Below the pieces are notes generated by a model, which had not been told where the DNA came from, made no database searches, and worked only from the letters and a program-made list of their open reading frames with translations. The position numbers and the translations under genes were made by a program. A stretch of 64,000 bases of DNA, from NCBI GenBank assembly GCA_016180235.1, contig JACPBQ010000005.1, forward strand, positions 1 through 64,000. The letters are read 5' to 3'. Below, in pieces: positions 51,359-59,541 of this stretch (positions are counted from its first letter, which is position 1; every line of letters starts with the position of its first letter). This DNA is from Candidatus Woesearchaeota archaeon. Its GTDB lineage: Archaea; Nanobdellota; Nanobdellia; Woesearchaeales; GW2011-AR4.

Positions 51359-52912
51359 ATGCCAGTAAAAAAAATTACTTCTGAAACCGGAAATGCTGCT
51401 CTTGACTTGGCAATAGACACCATAAAAATTGGAAAGCAGGCTTTGGTTTTTGTAAACACAAAAAGGAGCGCAGAGAAAACGGCAGAGGACATTTCTGCAA
51501 AAATAAAAACCGATGACGAGAAATTAAGAGAATTGAGCGAAAAGGCCCTAAAGGCGCTTTCAAGGCCGACAAAGCAGTGCGAGAGGCTGGCAAGATGCGT
51601 AAAGAAAGGGATTGCATTCCATCATGCCGGCCTGGTTGCAAAACAAAGAGAGCTGATAGAAGACAACTTCAGGAACGGCTCGATAAAGATAATTTGCTCG
51701 ACTCCGACACTGGCATTCGGCCTGGATTTGCCGGCTTTCAGGGCTATAATCAAGGATTTGAAAAGATATGGCAGCCACGGCTTGACATATATTCCGGTTT
51801 TAGAATATCTGCAGATGGCAGGAAGAGCTGGAAGACCTAAGTTTGACAATGAAGGGCAGGCAATCTGCGTTGCGATATCTGAAAACGACAAGAAAAACCT
51901 GCATGAAAAATACGTGCTTGGAGAACCTGAAGAAATCTATTCCAAGCTGGCTGTCGAGCCTGTCCTGAGGACTTACTTGCTGAGCCTGATAGCTGCAAAT
52001 TTTGTCAACACCAAAAAACAGATTATTGATTTTTTCGGGAAAACATTCTGGGCATACCAGTTTGTTGATATGAGCAGATTAGAGCAGATAATAGACAGGA
52101 TGCTTGACCTGCTGGAGGAATGGGAATTCATACAGAGCCAGGGAAAGGAAGATTTTACTTCCGGAGATAAGATAAATGACGGGAAAATAAATGCTACAGC
52201 CATGGGAAAAAGGGTTGCAGAACTGTATTTGGATCCTTGGACTGCTTATTTTTTCATAACTTGCTTAAGAAATGCGTCTGACAAAAAGGTGAATGAAATC
52301 TCTTTTTTGCAGATGATAAGCCATACCCTGGAGATGATGCCTTTGCTGAGGGTTTCCATAAAGGAAGAAGAAAGGATACAGCAGGAATTGCTAAAGCTCT
52401 ATGATTATTTGCTTGAGAAAGAGCCTTCTTTGTATGAGCCGGAATATGTGGATTTTGCGAACAGCGTGAAAACAGCCCTGATGATGGACGAGTGGGTCAA
52501 TGAGAAGGATGAGGAGTATCTGCTTGAGAACTACAATGCAAGGCCCGGAGAGATAAGGGGAAAATTAGAATTGGCAGACTGGCTTTTGTACGCTTCGGAG
52601 GAGATATCAAGGATTCTGCATTATCAGCATTTAAACAAGGAAATTGTAAAGCTAAGGCTGAGACTGAGGCATGGCGTCAAGGAGGAATTATTGCCGCTGA
52701 TAAGGCTGCATGATATAGGCAGGGTAAGGGCAAGGAAACTGTTTGCAAACAGGATTAAAGATGTCAAAGATGTGAAAGACGCTGATTTGATGAAATTAAG
52801 CCAGATACTGGGAAAGCAGGTTGCCTTGAGCGTGAAGAAGCAGGTAGGGGAAGAGTTCAAAGAAGTGCCTGAGGGGAAGAGGAAAGGGCAGATGGCGTTG
52901 GGGAAGTATTGA
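51359..52912 (+). CDS. Ski2/Hel308-like helicase lacking RecA domain 1 (split gene half)
   Basis: The 517 residues begin exactly where a Ski2-family helicase enters its second RecA domain: GKQALVFVNTKRSAEKTAEDI, then GIAFHHAGL, STPTLAFGLDLPAF and YLQMAGRAGRPKFD (motif VI), a winged-helix and ratchet region and an HhH-like end. Walker A and the DEAD box are missing. A normal TATA box (ACTTTATAAAA) and ATG stand in front, so this looks like a real separate gene. The other half is not in this window. A split or reduced helicase is my interpretation. Confidence 0.8.
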   Translation: MPVKKITSETGNAALDLAIDTIKIGKQALVFVNTKRSAEKTAEDISAKIKTDDEKLRELSEKALKALSRPTKQCERLARCVKKGIAFHHAGLVAKQRELIEDNFRNGSIKIICSTPTLAFGLDLPAFRAIIKDLKRYGSHGLTYIPVLEYLQMAGRAGRPKFDNEGQAICVAISENDKKNLHEKYVLGEPEEIYSKLAVEPVLRTYLLSLIAANFVNTKKQIIDFFGKTFWAYQFVDMSRLEQIIDRMLDLLEEWEFIQSQGKEDFTSGDKINDGKINATAMGKRVAELYLDPWTAYFFITCLRNASDKKVNEISFLQMISHTLEMMPLLRVSIKEEERIQQELLKLYDYLLEKEPSLYEPEYVDFANSVKTALMMDEWVNEKDEEYLLENYNARPGEIRGKLELADWLLYASEEISRILHYQHLNKEIVKLRLRLRHGVKEELLPLIRLHDIGRVRARKLFANRIKDVKDVKDADLMKLSQILGKQVALSVKKQVGEEFKEVPEGKRKGQMALGKY

Positions 52913-52916
52913 AATA

Positions 52917-53798
52917 TTATCTCGGATTTTTTTTCATCCAGTACATCCTTTCTTCAGCTGATTTTATTGCAGTTTTATAGGCTGATGTTCCTATAGCTGC
53001 ACCTATATCCATATGCATCTGAGGGCGTCCTGAATCTGCTCTCTTCATATTGAATAGTGCCTGAGCTTGTTTTAGCCTCTTTTCAACAATGCCAATATTA
53101 TCTTCCGTTATCCCGGGCAGCACAACAAGGAATTCATCACCGCCAAGCCTTACAACATAGTCGGTCTCCCTGACGACGTTATTTTCCAGCAAAATAGCCA
53201 CCTCCCTTAGCATTTGGTCTCCTGCAGTATGGCCTTCACTATCATTTAATTCCTTAAACTTACCCAGATCTATATACAGAAAACCTACAGAATAAGACAT
53301 TCCTTGCTTGCCCTTAATCTGGGAGGTCCCATTAAGCGATGGCATTAGTTTTTCATCAAAATATTTCCTGTTAAAAACCCTTGTTAAGCCATCAATATAT
53401 GCCTCCAATACTTTTCCAGTAACATCGTATGCATCAACCCTTATCCCGCCTTCTAGCCTAGAAAAATGCATATCAAAGTATTTTGTTTTGCCATTGTGCC
53501 CTGCTTCAACAGAGTCCATTGACGCCGAGTCAAGATTTCCTTGGAGCATCTTTTGCAGCAATGCCCATGCTTCCTCATCCTTGCCTGAAAAAGGGACACC
53601 TCTAAAAAGAGCCTTACCTATCAACTCAGCAGGCTTTGTCCTATCTCCGGAAAACCCGAAATATCTTGCCTGCAGTCCGTTAAAATACCTTATATTTAAT
53701 CCTGTATCGACTAAAACAGTTCCAAATGGAGCTGACTCTAAAACAAATCTAGCTTCCGGGCTATTCAAAATGCCTTCTAAGGTAATACCTTCTCCCAT
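52917..53798 (-). CDS. PAS-GGDEF protein, putative diguanylate cyclase
   Basis: Diguanylate cyclases make c-di-GMP. The 293 residues have an N-terminal PAS-like domain (about 15-125, VDTGLNIRYFNGLQARYFGFS) and a GGDEF domain with IDLGKFKELNDSEGHTAGDQML, RLGGDEFLVVLPG and an RETD inhibitory site exactly five residues before GGDEF. The catalytic signature and the metal Asp are kept. GGDEF domains are rare in archaea. The promoter has the AAAATAGAAAG/ATTTATAAA core and the operator-like box at 53844-53861. Confidence 0.88.
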   Translation of the reverse strand: MGEGITLEGILNSPEARFVLESAPFGTVLVDTGLNIRYFNGLQARYFGFSGDRTKPAELIGKALFRGVPFSGKDEEAWALLQKMLQGNLDSASMDSVEAGHNGKTKYFDMHFSRLEGGIRVDAYDVTGKVLEAYIDGLTRVFNRKYFDEKLMPSLNGTSQIKGKQGMSYSVGFLYIDLGKFKELNDSEGHTAGDQMLREVAILLENNVVRETDYVVRLGGDEFLVVLPGITEDNIGIVEKRLKQAQALFNMKRADSGRPQMHMDIGAAIGTSAYKTAIKSAEERMYWMKKNPR

Positions 53799-53820
53799 AG
53801 ATGATATAATGGCAATTAAC

Positions 53821-53861
53821 CTTTATAAATCTTTCTATTTTATACTACTTTATAGTAGTTA
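53821..53861 (-). promoter_or_regulatory. Promoter and operator-like box of the GGDEF gene
   Basis: On the minus strand TAACTACTATAAAGTAGT (53844-53861, an almost perfect palindrome) is followed directly by ATAAAATAGAAAG and TATA ATTTATAAA. It is the most symmetric member of the shared 18-bp box family. Confidence 0.55.
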
Positions 53862-53924
53862 TAAATTTATGGCTGTTGATTGCGCAAGAATATTTATAAA
53901 CCGGATATAATTTGCTGGATTTGC

Positions 53925-54009
53925 GCCCCTGTAGTATAGTGGATCAGAACGTGAGGTTGCGGACAATGGCAGAAACCTTGAGACCTGGGTTCGATTCCCA
54001 GCAGGGGCA
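53925..54009 (+). tRNA. tRNA, probably tRNA-Arg(GCG), with a 12-nt intron
   Basis: Acceptor GCCCCTG/CAGGGGC with discriminator A, and T arm CTGGG-TTCGATT-CCCAG. The anticodon arm TGAGG-TTGCGG...A-CCTTG gives anticodon GCG with about 12 extra nt (ACAATGGCAGAA) after position 37. The 85 nt reduce to 73, as expected. The D stem has one mismatch, and other readings of the anticodon are possible, so the amino acid is tentative. A TATA box (ATTTATAAA) lies about 35 nt upstream. Confidence 0.65.
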
Positions 54010-54137
54010 TCATTTGATAAAGAAATTACAGGCTTATTTTCCAAAAAGCCAGAACGTGATGCCAGTCATTTCTAATGCAAATATACAGGCAGCTTAATTT
54101 TAATTCTCTTTAAGTTTTATATATACAATAAAAGAAA

Positions 54138-56330
54138 TCAGAGCCCGACCATCGCATCTGTCAGTCCTTTCCTGTTCTTGATTTCCTGGGTGACTTTTGC
54201 CTGCAATTCATATGGAATCCTTTCGAAGCTCTGGTCAACCAGGCTGGAAAAGCCGCGGCCTTCTGTTGCCGACCTTAAGTCAGAGCTCCAGCCAATCATG
54301 TTCATAACCGGCATTTTCACCTTTACAAAAGTCAGGTTTCCTTCCTGAGTAACATCAAGCAGCTGCCCTCTTAAGCTGTTGGCAAGCTTTGACAAACTTC
54401 CGGTATATTCAACCGGCGCCTCAATCAGCATTACCTGCAACGGCTCCAATAAAATCGGGCTGGCTGTCAGCATCGCTCCCCTGATGCCTGCCCTAACAGC
54501 AGGATAAACCTGTGCAGGGCCCCTATGAATAGCGTCCTCATGCAGGCTCATATCCATCAAATTCACCCTTACCCCTACGCAAGGCTCCCTGACCAACGGC
54601 CCTTTTCTCATTACCTCTTCGAACATGTCAAGAATCATCTCAAGCACTTCGCCAAGATGAACCTGGCCGCGAGTCTTATCAACAAAGATATTGCCCTTGT
54701 AAATATCCTTTATCTGGTCTGCTTCCTTTGCCACCATCCCTGTCTGGATAAAAAAATCCCTGACCTCAAGATTTTTTTTCTTTATCCTGCCTTCCGGAAC
54801 CGTGCCCTCTTTTATTAATTTATAAATCTCAGGGCTTAATGGCTCAACTGTAAAATAAAATTTATTGTGCTTATTGGGAGTCTTGCCCTCGATTTCCTGC
54901 GATGCTTTAGTCACAGATTCGCGAAAAACGACAATAGGGGGGGATGTTTTAACCTCAACATTTTTTTCTGTTATTATCCTGTTTTCAATTATTTCCAGGT
55001 GCAATTCACCCATTCCTGAAATTAAATTTTCCCCGGTTTCTTCATTGATCTCAATCGTTATGGAAGGGTCTTCTCTTCCGACTTTCCTTAAGACCTCAAT
55101 CAATTTTGGCAGGTCGCTTGGCTTTTTCGGCTCAATTGCTTTTGTAATAACAGGCTCAAAAATGTGCTTTAGCTCCTCAAAAGCATCCTCTTCGCCAATT
55201 GTCACTGTTTCTCCAGCATTGCCTATGACCCCGGAAATAGCGCAAACATTCCCGGCAGGAATGTACTCAATTATCTCCGGCTTTATGCCATTATAAATGT
55301 AAAGATTCTGGATCCTCTGCCTTTGCTTTGCATTGTTCAGGTAAACTTCAACTCCTGGCCTTAGGGTGCCGGAAAATAATCTTCCAGCGGAAATATCCTT
55401 TCCAGACCTTGGATCAACAACTATCCTTGTGATTACAAATGCAAGCTTTCCATTAGGGTTACAGGCCAGCAAGTCCTTGCCAAATTCACTTTCTTTGTCC
55501 CCATGCCAAATTTTCGGAATCCTGTATGCTTGAGAGGTGATAGGATCCGGATGGTGCTTTATGACCATATCAAGAATAACTTCATGCAATGCCGCATTTT
55601 CCCAGACCCATTCTTTCCTTTTTTCCTCTTCCATCTCATAAATATTAAGAATGTCCTTAAAAGAAATGTTTTTTTTCTGCATAAAAGCAAATGACAGCGC
55701 CCAGTTCTCCCTTGCAGAGCCGAAAGCCACAGAGCCGTCCATTATGCTTACCTTCCATGCCTCCTTAAACTGAGGCTCGGCAATATCCTCTATCAGCCTG
55801 TTGAATCCTGCAATCAGTTTTACAAACCTTTCCTGTATTTTTTCAGGAGTCAGCTTCAATTCCTTGACAAGCCTGTCAACTTTGTTTATGAAAAGCACCG
55901 GCTTAACGCGTTCCCTCAAAGCCTGCTTGACAACTGTTTCCGTCTGCGGCATTATTCCTTCAACAGCGCATATCAAAACTACAGTTCCGTCAATTGCCCT
56001 CATAGCCCTTGTTACATTGCCGCCAAAATCAACGTGGCCTGGAGTGTCAATCAGATTAATAAGATACTCATGCCCCTGATAACTATGGACCATTGAGACA
56101 TTTGCGGCATCAACAGTCATCAGCCTTTCCTGCTCATCCTTATGCTGCCATGTCGCCATTCCTTCATTCAGATTTCCGGCATGCTTTTCCGCCATATGAC
56201 CGGAAGCTGCCAGCAGATTGTCTGTAAAGGCTGTCTTCCCATGATGGATATGGGCAGAGGTGCAGATATTCCTGATAAATTTAGGGTTTTTAGTTATCCT
56301 CGCGACCTTATCAACCATCCTTTCAGCCAT
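54138..56330 (-). CDS. fusA: Elongation factor 2 (aEF-2)
   Basis: EF-2 drives translocation of the ribosome. The 730 residues hold all five domains: P-loop region SAHIHHGKTAFTDNLL, DTPGHVDFGGNVTRAM (G3), FINKVDRLVKEL (G4), and the domain IV tip LHEDAIHRGPAQVYPAVRAG with the histidine that carries diphthamide in most archaea. In the P-loop the usual Asp of AHIDHGK is His here. The tip also lacks the usual glycine run. It follows ndk by 62 bp in the ribosomal-protein cluster. Confidence 0.97.
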   Translation of the reverse strand: MAERMVDKVARITKNPKFIRNICTSAHIHHGKTAFTDNLLAASGHMAEKHAGNLNEGMATWQHKDEQERLMTVDAANVSMVHSYQGHEYLINLIDTPGHVDFGGNVTRAMRAIDGTVVLICAVEGIMPQTETVVKQALRERVKPVLFINKVDRLVKELKLTPEKIQERFVKLIAGFNRLIEDIAEPQFKEAWKVSIMDGSVAFGSARENWALSFAFMQKKNISFKDILNIYEMEEEKRKEWVWENAALHEVILDMVIKHHPDPITSQAYRIPKIWHGDKESEFGKDLLACNPNGKLAFVITRIVVDPRSGKDISAGRLFSGTLRPGVEVYLNNAKQRQRIQNLYIYNGIKPEIIEYIPAGNVCAISGVIGNAGETVTIGEEDAFEELKHIFEPVITKAIEPKKPSDLPKLIEVLRKVGREDPSITIEINEETGENLISGMGELHLEIIENRIITEKNVEVKTSPPIVVFRESVTKASQEIEGKTPNKHNKFYFTVEPLSPEIYKLIKEGTVPEGRIKKKNLEVRDFFIQTGMVAKEADQIKDIYKGNIFVDKTRGQVHLGEVLEMILDMFEEVMRKGPLVREPCVGVRVNLMDMSLHEDAIHRGPAQVYPAVRAGIRGAMLTASPILLEPLQVMLIEAPVEYTGSLSKLANSLRGQLLDVTQEGNLTFVKVKMPVMNMIGWSSDLRSATEGRGFSSLVDQSFERIPYELQAKVTQEIKNRKGLTDAMVGL

Positions 56331-56392
56331 TTTTGTTTGCTCCCCAGTTTACGGCAATAGATTTTATTTTAAAATGATTAAAAAACAAGCCC

Positions 56393-56911
56393 TTACTTTT
56401 TCTTAGACTCATCTTTCCAAAAACTCTCGGTTTTAGTGACTTTTTTGGATTCCACAGCATAAATAGCCTGGATAAGCTCATGCGGCCTAAACCATAATTT
56501 GATTTCCCTTTCAGCTTCCTTTTGATTTTCGGAAGCGTGCACAACATTCTCAAAAACACCCTTTGTGGTTATCCTGCCAAATTTTCCCCTTATACTTGAA
56601 GGGTGTGCCTGCTCGGGATTGGTTGCTCCAACGACCTCTCTTACGCTTGCTATTGCATTTTCACCATGATAAACCAAAGCTAAAATGCGCTTAACATGAA
56701 ATTCCCCCATTATGTACCTAATTAGCTCGTCAAAGAATTTTTCCTCCCTTAAATGCTGGTAGTGCTCCTCAGCCAGCTCCCTTGTTACCTGCACTATTTT
56801 TGCCCCTACAACAATCAGACCCGTACCAGAAAGCTCTGTAAGTATGTTGCCTGTAAGGGATTTAGCCAAGCCATCGGGCTTTATCAAAACCAGGGTCTGC
56901 TGGACACTCAT
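56393..56911 (-). CDS. ndk: Nucleoside diphosphate kinase
   Basis: The enzyme makes NTPs from NDPs with a phosphohistidine intermediate. The 172 residues show TLVLIKPDGLAKSLTG, RILALVYHGENAIASVREVVGATNPEQAHPSSIRGKFG and the active site NVVHASENQKEAEREI. It is about 20 residues longer than usual, with a Lys/Glu-rich tail. It overlaps the eL24 gene by 4 nt (ATGA) in the L7Ae operon. Confidence 0.96.
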   Translation of the reverse strand: MSVQQTLVLIKPDGLAKSLTGNILTELSGTGLIVVGAKIVQVTRELAEEHYQHLREEKFFDELIRYIMGEFHVKRILALVYHGENAIASVREVVGATNPEQAHPSSIRGKFGRITTKGVFENVVHASENQKEAEREIKLWFRPHELIQAIYAVESKKVTKTESFWKDESKKK

Positions 56912-57078
56912 TTTTCATACCTTCCGCTCCACTTTGTCGTTATGGGCTTTCTTCTGAGCTTAAGCATGTTCTTCTCGCATTTTGAGGAGCAGAAGTAGAG
57001 CACTTTAGCATCCTTCTGCACATAGATTTTCCCAGTTCCTCTTGGTAAGTTAATACCGCAAAAAGTGCATTTTGCCAT
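56908..57078 (-). CDS. rpl24e: Large-subunit ribosomal protein eL24 (L24e)
   Basis: This gene is missing from the track. The 56 residues begin MAKCTFCGINLPRGTGKIYV and contain the L24e zinc-finger cysteines (CTFC and FCSSKCEKN) and the ending LRRKPITTKWSGRYEK. It lies between eS28 (2 bp gap) and ndk (4-nt overlap), the standard archaeal order. Confidence 0.94.
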   Translation of the reverse strand: MAKCTFCGINLPRGTGKIYVQKDAKVLYFCSSKCEKNMLKLRRKPITTKWSGRYEK

Positions 57079-57080
57079 GT

Positions 57081-57392
57081 TTAACCGGAACCTCTTCCAG
57101 ATCTTGTCAATTGCCTTGCTTCTATTTCGGTTTCCCTGAGCATCAGAATATCACCAAGCTGTATAGGACCGCGAACATTCCTTCTTAAAACCTTATTCTT
57201 GTCGCGGCCGTCCAAAATCCTGCATCTCACCTGTATGGCTTCTCCTCTTGTTCCAGTCCTGCCCATGATTTCCTCTACTTTAGCAGGCCATGCCATTGAA
57301 AAATTAACGGAGCCTTTCGGCGCTTCCTGAACTACAGGCTTTTTTTCCCTTCTTTGCCTTTCTTCCGGATTTTTTTGTTTTTCGTCTGCCAT
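57081..57392 (-). CDS. rps28e: Small-subunit ribosomal protein eS28 (S28e)
   Basis: The C-terminal 65 residues are the S28e OB-fold: [59 protein letters not shown]. The first 35 residues are a charged extension ([20 protein letters not shown]) that most archaeal S28e proteins lack; an internal in-frame start near the core is not obvious. The gene sits 5 bp after L7Ae and 2 bp before eL24. Confidence 0.94.
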   Translation of the reverse strand: MADEKQKNPEERQRREKKPVVQEAPKGSVNFSMAWPAKVEEIMGRTGTRGEAIQVRCRILDGRDKNKVLRRNVRGPIQLGDILMLRETEIEARQLTRSGRGSG

Positions 57393-57397
57393 CTTTA

Positions 57398-57745
57398 TTA
57401 CTGCTTAGCTCTGCTTACCAGTTCCTTTATCAGGTTTTTTGCTTCGCCTTCCTGGATGACTGCAACGCTTCCTGTAGGCACCTGTATGCCTGCTGCTGCC
57501 CCTAATTCCTCCTTGCTGGGCACCTGGAAGCATGGAACATTCTTCTCCTCTGCTATCATTGGTATGTGCATTATTATCTCTGCAGGCTCCACATCTTTTG
57601 CGACTGCAACAAACTTTGCCTTTCCTTTTTCAATGGATTTTGTGGTCTCGTTTGTGCCTTTCTTTATCTTTCCTGTAGATTTAGCTACCTCTATAATTTC
57701 ATAGATTTTGTCCACCATTTCCTTCGGTATTTCTACAACTGCCAT
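57398..57745 (-). CDS. rpl7ae: Ribosomal protein eL8 / L7Ae, K-turn-binding protein
   Basis: L7Ae binds kink-turns in 23S rRNA, box C/D and H/ACA guide RNAs and RNase P. The 115 residues match the family: [37 protein letters not shown], then [25 protein letters not shown] Shine-Dalgarno sequence precedes the ATG by about 7 nt. It heads the operon L7Ae-S28e-L24e-Ndk. A structured leader upstream may allow self-control. Confidence 0.96.
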   Translation of the reverse strand: MAVVEIPKEMVDKIYEIIEVAKSTGKIKKGTNETTKSIEKGKAKFVAVAKDVEPAEIIMHIPMIAEEKNVPCFQVPSKEELGAAAGIQVPTGSVAVIQEGEAKNLIKELVSRAKQ

Positions 57746-57870
57746 TTTGATTTCCTCCTTAATCTTGTTATGTGAGGCAATATAAGAAAATGAACCTCAC
57801 TCGGGCCATAATTTCTTACGGCCTTCATCATTTCATTGGTAAATTTGAGGAAAGAAAGGCTATTTAAAAA
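57746..57870 (-). promoter_or_regulatory. Structured 5' leader of the L7Ae operon, candidate K-turn
   Basis: The promoter TATA box (CTTTTTAAATA, minus strand, about 57860-57870) predicts a leader of about 90 nt. It can form AATGAA/TTCATT (57832-57837 with 57789-57794) around ATGATGA-AGGCC...GGCC-CGAG, which has the GA/GA layout of a kink-turn. An alternative hairpin GTGAGG/CCTCAC (57795-57800 with 57772-57777) is exclusive with part of it. L7Ae autoregulation through a leader K-turn is known in other archaea; here it is inferred. Confidence 0.45.
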
Positions 57871-58079
57871 GGTTATTGTTTTTTGTAAATAAGTTCACGA
57901 AATACCCAATAATGATAAATAAATCTCCGCAACTATAGTGCGAAGCCTCGCTGTCTAGCACACGCTCGGCTTCGCATATCTATTAACATTTACTTTTGAT
58001 GCTTAAGTTGGTAACACCTTGTTTTCAAAAGTTATAGCAGCAGATACATATTTATACATCATTATAGAGTTTATAGCTT
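57871..58079. other. Intergenic region with GC-rich hairpin
   Basis: No gene is seen. GCGAAGCC (57940) pairs with GGCTTCGC (57968) around a 20-nt loop, and CGCTCGGCTTCGCAT resembles the GCTCGG...CCTCGCA motif found at 14257 and 32917. The end of the region is the promoter of the TSUP gene. Confidence 0.4.
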
Positions 58080-58796
58080 ATGTCAAATGAAATCATATTT
58101 TTGCTGTTAGCATTTATAATCTCGATATTCGCAACTCCCATCGGTTTTGGCAGCGCATTACTGCTGGTTCCATTGTCCTCTTTTTTGCTTCCAATTAAGA
58201 GCGCAATTGCAGTCCTGACCATATTTTTTATGGCAAGCAATGTAAGCAGGATAATTATTTTCAGGAAGCACATTGACTGGAAAATAACTCTTTTTATATT
58301 ATATGGAGCAATCCCTTTTGTTTTTGCCGGGGCGTTATTGCTTGTGTATGCCCCCAGCGATATTATTGAAAAAATACTGGGAATTATAATATTATTATAT
58401 GCAATCAATGACTATCTTAATATTACAAAAAAAGTAAAATTAAAAAATTATGCCATATCTATGGTTGGAGGATTATTTGGCTTTTTCTCTGGCATAATAG
58501 GAACAGGAAATGCCATAACTGCGGCATTATTAACCCACATGGGGATAAGAAAAGAGAGATTTATAGCGACAATGGCCATCACCGCACTTTTTGTCAATGC
58601 CATAAAAATAGGGATATACTCTAAGTTTGCCTTAGTCACAATAGATGACATTCCATTAGTAGCTGCTTTAATCATTATCGCTTTTGTTGGAGCTTATCTC
58701 GGAAAGAATCTTGTAAAAATGATTAAACCCGAGTTATTTAGGAGATTAGTGCTGATATTGTTGCTTGTGGTTTCATTGAAACTATTATTTTTTTGA
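58080..58796 (+). CDS. TSUP (TauE/SafE)-family membrane permease
   Basis: The 238 residues have about seven or eight membrane helices and the two TSUP half-repeats: ATPIGFGSALLLVPLSSFLLP near the start and GGLFGFFSGIIGTGNAITAALLT in the middle. Members move sulfite, sulfoacetate or other sulfur anions; the substrate here is unknown. It is followed by SOD after 70 bp, with a separate promoter (CTTATATAAATA). Confidence 0.9.
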   Translation: MSNEIIFLLLAFIISIFATPIGFGSALLLVPLSSFLLPIKSAIAVLTIFFMASNVSRIIIFRKHIDWKITLFILYGAIPFVFAGALLLVYAPSDIIEKILGIIILLYAINDYLNITKKVKLKNYAISMVGGLFGFFSGIIGTGNAITAALLTHMGIRKERFIATMAITALFVNAIKIGIYSKFALVTIDDIPLVAALIIIAFVGAYLGKNLVKMIKPELFRRLVLILLLVVSLKLLFF

Positions 58797-58866
58797 TTCC
58801 TTAACAGAAACTTATATAAATAAAGAATTCTTACCGTATTAACAATAGTTAACCGAGGTGGTTTTT

Positions 58867-59469
58867 ATGCACACATTGCCGAAATTGCCGTATGCTTATG
58901 ATGCTTTAGAGCCGCATATAGATGCCAAGACTATGGAGATACACCATACAAAGCATCACCAGGCCTATATTGACAAGCTTAATGGGGCTATAAAAGGGAC
59001 TGATTTTGAGGGCATGGAGCTCAACCACCTAATCAGGAATGTTGACACTCTGCCACAGGACATCAGGGCAACAGTCAGGAACAACGGCGGCGGGCATTCC
59101 AACCATTCTTTTTTCTGGGAGATAATGGGGCCAGATTGTGGTGGCGAGCCTTCTGGAGAAGTTGGAGATGCTATAAACGAAGCATTTGGAAGTTTTGACA
59201 AGTTCAAGGAAATTTTTGCAAATGCCGCTGTCAGCAGGTTTGGAAGCGGATGGGCATGGCTGATGGTTGAAGATGGAAGGTTAGGCATTACGTCAACGCC
59301 AAACCAGGACACTCCAATAATGGAAGGCAAAAAAGTTATTTTGGGATTGGATGTGTGGGAACATGCATACTATCTAAAGTACCAAAACAGAAGAGCAGAT
59401 TACATAGCGCAATGGTGGGATGTTGTAAATTGGGAGAAGGTCAATGAGCTGTTTGAAAAAGCGAGATAA
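58867..59469 (+). CDS. sod: Fe/Mn superoxide dismutase
   Basis: SOD converts superoxide to peroxide and oxygen. The 200 residues have all metal ligands: His in HHTKHHQAY (about 26-31), His in NHSFFWEIM, and Asp and His in [24 protein letters not shown] favours the Fe/Mn type; metal choice cannot be told from sequence alone. ATG 58867 follows a GAGGTGG Shine-Dalgarno sequence and is preferred over GTG 58858. An oxygen-exposed lifestyle, at least transient, is implied. Confidence 0.96.
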   Translation: MHTLPKLPYAYDALEPHIDAKTMEIHHTKHHQAYIDKLNGAIKGTDFEGMELNHLIRNVDTLPQDIRATVRNNGGGHSNHSFFWEIMGPDCGGEPSGEVGDAINEAFGSFDKFKEIFANAAVSRFGSGWAWLMVEDGRLGITSTPNQDTPIMEGKKVILGLDVWEHAYYLKYQNRRADYIAQWWDVVNWEKVNELFEKAR

Positions 59470-59541
59470 TTATTCCACATTAAGCCCAAAACAATAATAT
59501 TTAAATAATATAGGAATAAAACAACAAAACGGATGGTTATA

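Noticed and set aside
51359-52912. Complete helicase
   Set aside because: No Walker A or DEAD/DEAH motif is present in the ORF or in the upstream sequence in any frame of the track.
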